From positions 62,001-126,000 of the forward strand of contig JALOON010000049.1 in the NCBI GenBank assembly GCA_025454405.1: a DNA stretch of 64,000 nt, given 5' to 3'. Below are positions 16,739 through 25,500 of this stretch, piece after piece (the first letter of the stretch is position 1; each line of letters begins with the position of its first letter). The translations under genes and the position numbers were made by a program. Under the pieces are notes generated by a model. It was given only the letters and a program-made list of their open reading frames with translations. It made no database searches and was not told the origin of the DNA. The stretch comes from Oscillatoriaceae cyanobacterium Prado104 (GTDB lineage Bacteria; Cyanobacteriota; Cyanobacteriia; Cyanobacteriales; Microcoleaceae).

Positions 16739-19624
16739 ATGTATTCAAATGATACATCAGATTTCGCATCAAAGCTAGTCAGCGCTTCTAAGACAAATCC
16801 TTGCCCGCACTGCGGTAAGCCGGACTGGTGCTACAGCATTGGCGAGCTTTCGGTTTGCAAGCGGCAGTCTCCCCCAGCGATCGGCTGGGAAATCACCAGC
16901 AAAGCTGACAGTGAGGGAACGCCCTACTACGCACCAATTCAAGAGAAAAAAGCAGTCCGCCCCGCGCAGACCCGATATTGGGAGTATCCAGCGCGTGACG
17001 GTTCGCCGCTAGTCCGAGTCAAGCGGATCGATTTCGGTGACGGTCATCGCGACAAAAAAATCTCTCAGGAACACTGGGACGGCAAGCGCTGGATTCCCAA
17101 CCTTAAAGACATCGATCGCACCAACATCCCGATTTACCGCTACGCCGAAGTCCAAAAAGCGATCGCCGAAAACAAACTCATTTTCATTGCTGAGGGTGAA
17201 CCCTGTGCCGATGCTTTGCGGGAGTTGGGACTGACTGCTACCACCAACATCGGCGGTGCTGAAAAATGGAAGTCATCTGACACAAGTGATTTAGTTGGCG
17301 CGCAAGTCGCAATCGTTCTCGATCGAGACCAACCGGGACTCAAGCGCGCCGCTCTCCTAAGTCAAGAATTCCCAGACGCTCTGTGGCTGTACCCCTACCC
17401 AAACTCTCCTATTTGGAACAATCCCCCGGTGTCAGATGGATTGGATGTAGCCGATTGGATTGCCAGCCACAAACTCACGAAGGAAGAAATACTCGCAGCA
17501 GTCGGAGAGCGCAAACTGGCAGCGCCACCAACAGCAAAAATTTACAATTTTCCAAAACCCGAAATCCCCAGCCCCAACCTTGACAATTTGGCAGCCGAAA
17601 TCGACGAACTGCTAGCCGCCGATCTGAAGCGATCGCAACTCAAAATTAAATTTGCAGGGCTAGCTCAAAAATTCCGACTCAGCCCTAACGAAGTAGAGAA
17701 AATTTACCGCGATCGGGAACAGGAATTAGAACAGGAAGCCGATCGCGAAGATGTAGCGACAGAAGTTGCGCGGTTGCTGGGTTCTAAATCAGCCAGTTTG
17801 AAGCTGGCAGAGATTTTGCCCCAAACCCTAGCAGAGCCGATCGACAGGCTGGCAAAAATGATGAATCTCAAACCAGAATGCTACCTGCTAGCGCTGCTAA
17901 TTCAGTGCGGTAGCCTGCTCAAAGTCGGCACCGGCACGATGGTTTGCAAAAAGAGCGACTGGGAAAGCAACACGAATTACTACGGGGTATTAGTTGCCGA
18001 AAGCTCGCAAAAGAAATCTCCTGTCATGCGGGCAATAATTGACAAGCCAATGGCGAAGTTGCTGGACAAAAGCGAGCGACAGTATGAAGCTGCTTTAGCC
18101 GCCTACGAATCCGAGCTAGCATCCTGGTCTAAAGATTCTGGCGAACCAAAACCAAAAGAGCCAGCTAAAAAAATCTATTCCTTCACCGAAGCAACGATCG
18201 AAGGAATTGCCAAACAAGTTAGCAAATTACCGGAACAGGCGATGTTGTGGGTTTGCGACGAACTGGCTGGAACTTTTAAATCTGCCAACCAATACCGAGG
18301 CGGGCGCGGCGGGGACGAAGAGAAAATCTTGGAATACTGGAACGGCAGCAGGACAGCGACCCTTCGCGCCGGCAAGGAACCAGTTTGCGTGCGAAATGTT
18401 GGGCTGTCGATTTTCGGCGCTATCCAGCCGGGGGTTTTGGCTGGATTCTTGGGTGACGGTTCCGACAGCAACGGCAAATTTGCGCGGTTCGACTTCATCC
18501 ACCAACCGCTAGCTGCTACCAAACTCCGATCGATGTCTGGGTCTGTTGATTTGACTCCCATGTTGAGCGCTCTCTACGAAAAACTTGACTCGCTACCCCC
18601 CAGAAAATTCGCAATCGATCCAAAGGCAGGGGAGCTGTTTGAGGAATTCAACGATTTCTGTGAGGAACAAAGGATATCTCACCCGAAACAGGGCATGAGG
18701 GCGATGTGGGGTAAAGCACCAGAGAAGGTAGCCAAGTTGGTGACGATTCTGCACTGCCTTCACGCCGCGCACAATGGCACGGAAATCTCAGAAAGCGTTC
18801 CGATCGACACAGTGCGGACTGCCATCAAATTTGTGAACTTCACGATCGACCAAGCTTTGAGCCTGAATCTGGAACTATGCGATCGCACAGCGCTGGCTCC
18901 TAATCTGGCAAAAATTATTGCTTTGGCAGAGCGCAAGGGCGGGACTGTTTCAACCCGTGAAGCTCAAAACAACTTTCCCCTTAAACAACGACCAACCGCT
19001 CAACAAATACGGGAATTGTTTGGCGAACTCAGTTTAATGAAGTACGGAGAAGTTACAAAAACAGGAAAAACCATATCTTTTGTCTTGACTACAACCACAA
19101 TGACTACAATAGCCTCAAAGCAAGATACGGCAAGGGTTGAGGATGACTACAATGACCATTCTGGCTTGACTACAGTGACTACAGTAAACGAGGCTACTGT
19201 AGTCAATCGTAGTCACACTGTAGTCAAGGGTAGACTACAGTCAGAACCCTGTCCTAGCAAAGGTTTAGATGCCATTGTAGTCACTGTAGTCACGAATTCA
19301 CCACCTTTGCAAAACTCAGAACCCTTAATGATGAGCTGTACTACAGAAGTGCCGTCAGAACCGGTTCTCGAATCTGTACAAAATCACCCCCCGCTGTCAG
19401 AGCCTGAAAAAGTTAGCAGTGAGGGTGAGGGCGATATCAAAGTAGGCGATCGGGTTGAGATTTTCGGTAGCACTGCCAAGCACTACAACGGCGTCACAGG
19501 GACTGTTATCGACGTGTGGTACACGAGTAAAGGTGAAGAGTACGCCGTAGAGTTTGACGAAATCGTGGGCAATCTCGCAAACCTTTCAAGTTTCCCCGCC
19601 TCTGAAGTAAGGAAGTTGGAATAG
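16739..19624 (+). CDS. Zinc-ribbon/Toprim primase fused to DUF3987 helicase-like domain
   Basis: 961 residues from the ATG at 16739; longer frames exist but read through non-protein-like sequence. Order: zinc ribbon C22-x2-C25...C31...C40; Toprim with E152 (IAEGEP) and D195-R196-D197 (LDRDQPG); linker; DUF3987 ATPase-like domain (about 380-760) with AESSQKKSP in the P-loop place and Walker B LWVCDE (D507, E508); a Thr/Val-rich disordered linker; and an SH3-like C-terminal domain (VGDRVEIFGSTAKHYNGVTG, about 895-955). Such fusions start replication in plasmids and satellites. The P-loop is unorthodox, so helicase activity is uncertain. A short hairpin (CCGCC/GGCGG) precedes the start. Confidence 0.85.
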   Translation: MYSNDTSDFASKLVSASKTNPCPHCGKPDWCYSIGELSVCKRQSPPAIGWEITSKADSEGTPYYAPIQEKKAVRPAQTRYWEYPARDGSPLVRVKRIDFGDGHRDKKISQEHWDGKRWIPNLKDIDRTNIPIYRYAEVQKAIAENKLIFIAEGEPCADALRELGLTATTNIGGAEKWKSSDTSDLVGAQVAIVLDRDQPGLKRAALLSQEFPDALWLYPYPNSPIWNNPPVSDGLDVADWIASHKLTKEEILAAVGERKLAAPPTAKIYNFPKPEIPSPNLDNLAAEIDELLAADLKRSQLKIKFAGLAQKFRLSPNEVEKIYRDREQELEQEADREDVATEVARLLGSKSASLKLAEILPQTLAEPIDRLAKMMNLKPECYLLALLIQCGSLLKVGTGTMVCKKSDWESNTNYYGVLVAESSQKKSPVMRAIIDKPMAKLLDKSERQYEAALAAYESELASWSKDSGEPKPKEPAKKIYSFTEATIEGIAKQVSKLPEQAMLWVCDELAGTFKSANQYRGGRGGDEEKILEYWNGSRTATLRAGKEPVCVRNVGLSIFGAIQPGVLAGFLGDGSDSNGKFARFDFIHQPLAATKLRSMSGSVDLTPMLSALYEKLDSLPPRKFAIDPKAGELFEEFNDFCEEQRISHPKQGMRAMWGKAPEKVAKLVTILHCLHAAHNGTEISESVPIDTVRTAIKFVNFTIDQALSLNLELCDRTALAPNLAKIIALAERKGGTVSTREAQNNFPLKQRPTAQQIRELFGELSLMKYGEVTKTGKTISFVLTTTTMTTIASKQDTARVEDDYNDHSGLTTVTTVNEATVVNRSHTVVKGRLQSEPCPSKGLDAIVVTVVTNSPPLQNSEPLMMSCTTEVPSEPVLESVQNHPPLSEPEKVSSEGEGDIKVGDRVEIFGSTAKHYNGVTGTVIDVWYTSKGEEYAVEFDEIVGNLANLSSFPASEVRKLE
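19087..19291. repeat. Iteron-like cluster of GACTACA / TGTAGTC inside the primase gene
   Basis: Eleven copies within 205 bp. Direct GACTACA at 19087, 19102, 19145, 19168, 19177 and 19233; inverted TGTAGTC at 19198, 19219, 19276 and 19285, plus CGTAGTC at 19208. Two pairs are 9 bp apart. In protein they give a low-complexity Thr/Val linker, so the DNA pattern, not the protein, seems to be what is kept. Candidate replication origin or binding array. Confidence 0.7.
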
Positions 19625-19797
19625 TACGATCGCGGATTTTGGCTCAACTCGATCGGGATTTTGAGCCAAATCTTCCCCTGACCGGGGAAGACTTGGCTCA
19701 AATCACCGCTCAACATCGGCACTGCCAGTACAAAACTCAACTAGCGGGGGTATCCCCCCAGTCTGTTCACATGACACAGGTGATTGACAGCTTGATA

Positions 19798-19813
19798 CCG
19801 TAATTGATTACGG
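19798..19813. promoter_or_regulatory. Operator-like palindrome before the RHH-like gene
   Basis: CCGTAAT (19798-19804), two bases, ATTACGG (19807-19813): a perfect 16-bp palindrome, with TTGACA-like sequence just upstream at about 19784-19789 that could serve as a -35 element. It lies 48 bp before the start of the small protein, so autoregulation is plausible. The remaining 19625-19861 gap has a hairpin ATCTTCCCC/GGGGAAGA (about 19668-19690) and repeated GGCTCAA words. Confidence 0.55.
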
Positions 19814-19861
19814 AAACAGACTGTGGTAGGTTGTTAGTGTAAATCACGCGACACAAGTGAA

Positions 19862-20146
19862 ATGAGTAAGAATGTCAATGATGCAAGCTTGGCAAACCTC
19901 AAGCACTTTGAGGGGAAGTGGCGGCACGGGCAAACTCGCACTATCAGAGTGCCGATCGCACTTGCCGATCGCATACTCGCTTATGCGCGCCGTCTGGATA
20001 GCGGTGAATCACTTGACACACTCGAATTACCTGACGCTGCTGACTTACTAAACCAGTTGAAAGCCAAGCGCAAGCGATCGAAAGCTGATTTAGCTGATGT
20101 AGAGGCGATTTTGGAGTTGCTAGCAGAGGTGAACGGCTCAAACTAA
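19862..20146 (+). CDS. Small ribbon-helix-helix-like protein
   Basis: 94 residues. The segment QTRTIRVPIALADRILAYAR (about residues 24-43) has the strand-helix pattern of a ribbon-helix-helix DNA-binding domain; the C-terminus KRSKADLADVEAILELLAE forms a short acidic helix. A related C-terminus survives in the scar left of the element (11560-11650). Placed at the right end between a palindrome and the attachment repeat, it may regulate excision or itself. The DNA-binding call is by pattern only. Confidence 0.65.
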   Translation: MSKNVNDASLANLKHFEGKWRHGQTRTIRVPIALADRILAYARRLDSGESLDTLELPDAADLLNQLKAKRKRSKADLADVEAILELLAEVNGSN

Positions 20147-20159
20147 CCGTGGGAAAGGA

Positions 20160-20210
20160 TTGTATCCAATTTGTATCCAAAACTCGCAAATCGGAGTCAA
20201 TTTGTATCCA
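20160..20210 (+). promoter_or_regulatory. Three TTGTATCCA sites at the right end
   Basis: Copies at 20160-20168, 20171-20179 and 20202-20210; the first two are 11 bp apart, the third about three helical turns further on and seven bases from the attachment repeat. Together with the left pair they look like integrase arm-binding sites. A weaker copy (TGTATCCAA, 11680-11688) marks the older scar left of the element. Confidence 0.6.
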
Positions 20211-20216
20211 ATTCCC

Positions 20217-20345
20217 AGTCAATCTACCAGCAGATCGCCCCTAACCCCGAACATCAAAAAGCCTCAAACCCTTGATTTCTGGTAGGTTTGAGGCTGAAAT
20301 TTCGGTAAGCGGGCAGCGGGAATCGAACCCGCATAATTAGCTTGG
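20217..20345 (-). repeat. Right attachment repeat with tRNA-Gly 3' half and terminator
   Basis: Copy of 11795-11923 with two mismatches. On the minus strand the tRNA part runs from TTCCAAGC (anticodon TCC readable here) to the acceptor end. The 5' half of the tRNA, expected to the right at 20346-20376, is not there: the following 105 bp to uvrC show only a small hairpin (TAGCAAGCTA). So the tRNA gene was not restored at this end. Confidence 0.88.
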
Positions 20346-20450
20346 AATGATACTGCAAAGTTCTAAAAATAGCAAGCTATTTGTAAAAAAAATTTGGGGA
20401 CTCGGCTTTTCCCCTTGGAACAAGGGGCTTCAGGAAGATAGAATTCGCCA

Positions 20451-22484
20451 TCACGGATGAAAATAATCGTAAATTTGCTGCGCCAGACGCGGGCCGATTC
20501 CAGGAACTTCTGCCAATTGCGCGGGAGTCGCCAAGCGGAGGTAGTCGATCGACCGGAAATGTGCTAGCAATTGTTTTTGTCGGTGGTGTCCCAATCCGGG
20601 AATTTCATCCAAGCGCGATCGCTTCATTCTTTCGCTTCTTTTATCCCGGTGGAAACCGATCGCAAATCTGTGCGCCTCATCCCGCACTCTACGCAATAAT
20701 TGTACTCCCGGCTGCTCTGAATTAGTTGGCAGCGGCAAAGATTCCCCCGGCAAAAATATCTCTTCTCGCTGCTTTGCCAAACTGACAACGCGCAACTCTT
20801 CTAACAAATTCATTTCCCGCAAAACTGCCACAACTGCTGACAGTTGACCTTTGCCACCATCTATCATAATTAAATCGGGTTTGTCGGCAATGCGATCGAC
20901 CGCTGCAAAACTGCTGATTGCTTCCTGTCCTCCTAAATCGCTAAATTCTTTTTCCTTACCCCTGACTTCTTCTTGTTCCTCAAAATCATTTAATTCACTT
21001 TCTTCCTCCTTCCTTCTTCCTTCTTCCTTCTTCCTTCTTCCTTCTTCCTTCTTATTTCGGAATCTGCGGCCGATAACTTCTGCTAAGCTAGCAAAATCGT
21101 CGGAATGACCCGACTTAATTTCAGGATTTTTAATTTTGTAGTGGCGGTAGTGCTGGTTGGCGGGCAAACCGTCAATAAATACAACGCGGGAAGCTACGGC
21201 GTCAGAACCTTGGATGTGAGAAATATCGTAACCTTCGATGCGGTGTGGCAATTCCGGCAAATCGAGGATTTCTGCTAAATCTTGCATTGCTTGAGAATTG
21301 CGATCGCTCAGTTTTTGCATCCTCGCTAATTCATACTCAGCGTTGCGTTCTACCATGTCGATCAGTTCTGCTTTAGTTTGCCGCAGCGGTGTCAAAATTG
21401 CAACTTTTCGACCCTTGCGATCGCTCAACCAATCTGCTAGTATTTCTGTTTCGGGCAACTCGTACTGTACCAAAATTTCGCTGGGAATTTCTACAGGTTC
21501 TACATTTTGATAGTGTTCCTCCAAAACTCGCTGCAAAATCGCTCCCATTTCTACTAATTCTTGCCCTCCGTTACTGGGGGAAGGTTGAGAGGGGATATCT
21601 GCCATAAATCCCAATCTTCCTACCAATTGACCCGCACGAATTTGGAACAATTGAATGCAAGCGTGTTGGGTATCTGCCGCCAGCGCGATCGCATCTCTGG
21701 AAACAGTATCGTCTGGCAAAGATACTTTTTGACCTGCACTCAAAGACTCCAAACCTTTAATTCGATCGCGAATGCGCGCCGCCGTTTCAAAGTTTAAATC
21801 TGCGGCTGCTTGTTCCATTTGCGGTTGCAGCAATTCAATTAATTCTTGAGTCCTTCCCTGGAAAATCATCGCTACTTTTTGGATCGTTTTCCGGTATTCT
21901 TCCGGCGAAATTAACCCCTGACAAACACCGACGCAACGACCGATGTCGTAGTTCAAGCAGGGGCGGTCTTTAAACAGCGGTTGGGGGCGCTGCCGCAGGG
22001 GGAAAATTCGCTTGATTAAATGCAGCGTGCTCCGCAGCGCCCCGGTATCGACGTAGGGGCCGTAATAGCGGTCTTTTGCATTACCTGCGCGGCGCTTGCG
22101 AGTGATGAAAATGCGGGGGTATTCTTCCGACCAGGTGATGCACAAATAGGGATATTTTTTATCATCCTTAAGGAGGACGTTAAAGTAGGGTTGGTGTTGT
22201 TTTACGAGGTTGGCTTCTAATGCTAAAGCTTCGGCTTCGGTGTCGGTAGCGATGAATTCGATTTCCCGCACTTGCTGTACCATCATGGCGATGCGGGGGC
22301 TGAGGTTTTGGCTGTCGCGGAAATAGGAACGGACGCGGTTTCTGAGTTTTTTTGATTTGCCGATGTAAAGGATGCGATCGCTCTCGTCTTTCATTAAATA
22401 TACACCGGGAACTGCCGGAATTTCTTTGAGAATGCCGGACAAGCGTTCTGTATCTTTAACTAGGGGTAGCGTTTTTTTAGTCAT
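20451..22484 (-). CDS. uvrC: Excinuclease ABC subunit C
   Basis: 677 residues, longer than the usual 600-630. Makes the two incisions beside DNA damage in nucleotide excision repair. Order: GIY-YIG nuclease (about 20-100, [20 protein letters not shown]), UVR domain that contacts UvrB (about 215-250), RNase H-like nuclease (ISHIQG, then [15 protein letters not shown]), and the two helix-hairpin-helix motifs at the end ([20 protein letters not shown]). Between IGRRF and PDLIMIDGG there is an extra stretch of about 50 residues starting [18 protein letters not shown], produced by an in-frame heptamer array. The domains on both sides are intact, so the enzyme should still work. Confidence 0.96.
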   Translation of the reverse strand: MTKKTLPLVKDTERLSGILKEIPAVPGVYLMKDESDRILYIGKSKKLRNRVRSYFRDSQNLSPRIAMMVQQVREIEFIATDTEAEALALEANLVKQHQPYFNVLLKDDKKYPYLCITWSEEYPRIFITRKRRAGNAKDRYYGPYVDTGALRSTLHLIKRIFPLRQRPQPLFKDRPCLNYDIGRCVGVCQGLISPEEYRKTIQKVAMIFQGRTQELIELLQPQMEQAAADLNFETAARIRDRIKGLESLSAGQKVSLPDDTVSRDAIALAADTQHACIQLFQIRAGQLVGRLGFMADIPSQPSPSNGGQELVEMGAILQRVLEEHYQNVEPVEIPSEILVQYELPETEILADWLSDRKGRKVAILTPLRQTKAELIDMVERNAEYELARMQKLSDRNSQAMQDLAEILDLPELPHRIEGYDISHIQGSDAVASRVVFIDGLPANQHYRHYKIKNPEIKSGHSDDFASLAEVIGRRFRNKKEEGRRKKEEGRRKEEESELNDFEEQEEVRGKEKEFSDLGGQEAISSFAAVDRIADKPDLIMIDGGKGQLSAVVAVLREMNLLEELRVVSLAKQREEIFLPGESLPLPTNSEQPGVQLLRRVRDEAHRFAIGFHRDKRSERMKRSRLDEIPGLGHHRQKQLLAHFRSIDYLRLATPAQLAEVPGIGPRLAQQIYDYFHP
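21001..21053. repeat. Heptamer array (TTCCTTC)n inside uvrC
   Basis: About seven copies of the 7-bp unit, read in frame by uvrC as a seven-residue period KKEEGRR (three units = 21 bp = 7 codons). Same unit as at 580-619 and 55696-55757, which are outside genes. Confidence 0.92.
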
Positions 22485-22547
22485 TAGTCATTAGTCATCA
22501 GTCAACAATCATCATAGCACATCCTGCTGCCTAGTTAACAGTCTATT

Positions 22548-25500
22548 TTACCTCATTCCAGTGCAGGTAAAAGCTGCCCAGTAAAAAGGGTGAGAGAAAG
22601 GTTGTGATTCTTGACAAATTTTATCTAAACTTTGGCGATATTGATGAATTTTGTTGCCAAGTTGAGCAGATTTTTTGTACTCTTCATCCCAGTGCCAATA
22701 AATAGGAGAATCTACCAATTCAGCATCTCGATTTGCCTTGGCTTTTTTGCGAAGTTCTTCAGTTTCTTTAAGTTGCTGTGTCAAAAATTGTGCGAGTTGG
22801 GGTTTGTAACTAGCATCAAAAGTATTGCCCGCAAGCGATCGCAATTTAAGTTGAGCTTGTCTAATAGCTTCGGGACGATTCTTTCTCTGCTGCCACTCTT
22901 GATAGTAAAATATCGAAAAAAGTGCTGTCGCTAGATCGTCAACAGCCCAAAGCGTACTAATAACACTTCTGGCTCCTGCCGACAAGAAAGCCGTTGAAAA
23001 TGTGAGGATATCGCCAGTAATTTCACTCAATCCCAATCCTGTTTCGCAGCAGGAAAGAAATACATCCGACAACTGAGGGAGACGCCATGCGGGAGTCATT
23101 AACTGACCTAAAGTAATGCAGCCATCTCCTAAAATTAAGGTCGATTCTAAGGGATTGTCAAGGCGCGACTGGGCGTGGTGGCTGGAGTGGAGAATTTGGA
23201 CGGTTTGCGCCAATTGTCGGTAGTTACTAACTGTAGCTTGACGGCGACCTTTTAAGCGTCGATCGTCCGAGATGTTATAAATAACTGCTAGTTGCTCTCC
23301 TTCAAAGCTGGCAAAAGGTAAGTCACCCGTCGCATCTTCAATTGTGCCGCAATTCAGATTGCTGCTGGAAGGGCGCTGCTGGCAAAATTCTAGGATTTGA
23401 CAACTGGGTGCGTAACGAATCAGAAACTTGTCTCCCAAATATCGGTTGTCTCCAATGGGCAGTGCAGCGAAGGGGATGTGATGCAGGGCATAATGAGGAA
23501 TTACAATCAGTTCGGAAATCCCTTCTAAATGCCACAAAATCAGGTCATTCAAATTTAACATTTTTGCGAGTTCAGCTAGCATACTAACTAACTCTTCTTC
23601 CCAATAATTATTATCGTCAACATATTGTCCCAACCAATTTTCGATAATCCATTCGTGCAAAGTATCTAATCCTAAATTAGCGCAACTTTGCAGGGTAATC
23701 TCATTTTGCCTCACCACGAAGATCGAGGTGTCGCTAGCAGTAGTGTAAAAGCTCAGAATGGCAGTATTTGGTTTGTCGATAAGTCGCTGGATGGATGAGA
23801 ATTTAAGAGGATTGACTCGAATTTGACCCGCAAGCACTGGATCTAGACGGCGGAGTTGTTCCCAAATTAGGAGCTTATTAGCTTCCAGAGAAGCTATTGT
23901 TTGATTGTAAGCTTCTACTGCTGCACGGCTGTTATCCAGCTTGGTGTTATCAAAGTCACTACTAGGTTTATTGCGCCCTCGTTCCTTGTCAATTTGTTGC
24001 TGCAACCGTTCAAAGTCCTGCAAATACTGTTGAATTTCAGCAGGAATTTCTGCACTTGAATAGAGGTCATTACTTGCCATCAAATCTACGAGGCGTTTGG
24101 AGCGCGATCGCTCTACATATTCAACAGCTTTATCTAACTGCTTGTTATTGATGCAAGCTTGCACGATGTTTGCGTAAATGTCGATCGCTTCTGACACAAT
24201 TTCTTGGCGGCGAGATTCAGAATTTGCCCAAGTACGGCTAATTTCAACGGCTTCAATTGCCATACTGTATCCCTCAATGGCTAATTGCCAATCTGCAACT
24301 ATAAATGCTATGTTTCCCAGCATTTTTCCAGAGTTGGCGCATTCAAATGGGAAAGCAGTTGGTGTGAAAATTTCCATTGCTTTTCGATAATACGCGATCG
24401 CCTCAAAGTTTCGATTAAGATTAAGGTAGGCATTACCCAAATTCATTTGAGTCATAGCCCACTCTCTAGGAAAATCATCGGGCTTAAAGACTTTTAAAGC
24501 AGATTGATGGGCGGCAATAGCCATTTCTAAATTCTCATTTCGATCGCCCTCAAGTCGAGCCCTATAAGCATTGCCCAGATTCGTTTGCACTCCTGCCCAA
24601 CCTGAAGGAAAAGCGTCTTGAGTGTAAACTTGCAATGCTTCTTTGTTAGCTGCGATCGCCCTTTCAATATTTTCTACCGGATCGCCGTGAAGTCGGTGGC
24701 GGTAAGCAGAAGCAAGATTCATTTGAGTTTGCGCCCAAAGTTCCGGGGATTCTTCGCGGGTGCGGAATAACAGAGCATTTTGATAGCAATCAATTGCTTG
24801 TTCCAAATTTTCCGCCTTGTCACCATAAATGCGATCGCGGTAAATAATACCTAAATTGTTTTGAAGTTGAGCCCATGCTACCGGATTTACTTCGCGGGTG
24901 TCAACTTCCATTGCTGCAAAACAAGCGGTTATTGCTAATTCTGCATTTTCTAATCGATCGCCGCGAATTCTGTTGCCCCAAGCAAGAGCCAAAGTATTTT
25001 GAATTGCAGCCCAGTTTTCTGGAAATGCTTCGCGGGTAAATACTTGTAGGGCATTTTGGCAGCAGGCGATCGATCGCTCTTGATTTTCGGCGAAATTGCC
25101 TTTAAAACGGTGATAATAAGCTCTGCCAAAAAACATCTGACAATGTGCCCACCCTTCTGGAAGAGATTCGCGGGTTAAGACAGTAGCAGCAATTTCATAA
25201 CCTGCGATCGCAATCTCTAAATTGTTAGCTTGATTTCCTTTTTTAAATTCATGGAGGCACAAACTTAAGCCTATAATGCCAGCAGCAATTTCTTTTTTCT
25301 CTTCTGGTGGCACTTCAGATAACGTAGCAGACGATTTATCTCGCAACACCTTAATAAAGTGTTCGTCAAGTAGATATTGGTTAGCTTCAAGCACGAGATT
25401 AACTTCTGGCAGTCCCGTGAAAAAATGCTTGTCGGATCTATCGGCATTGGTTTTCACCAATCTGTCAGCAGTGTCGAGTCTATTTGAGTTTGTTTCCACC

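Larger units (their letters stand above)
11795..20345. mobile_element. 8.55-kb integrative element with primase/helicase-type replication gene
   Basis: Defined by 129-bp direct repeats (two mismatches) at 11795-11923 and 20217-20345, each containing the 3' half of a tRNA-Gly gene plus its terminator. Just inside the left end is a tyrosine integrase; then come eight small genes, a large primase/helicase-type gene and a small RHH-like gene, all on the plus strand. No capsid, portal, relaxase or conjugation gene is visible. It could be an integrated plasmid, a phage satellite, or a tycheposon-like element (tRNA-targeting islands described in marine picocyanobacteria). Confidence 0.85.
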
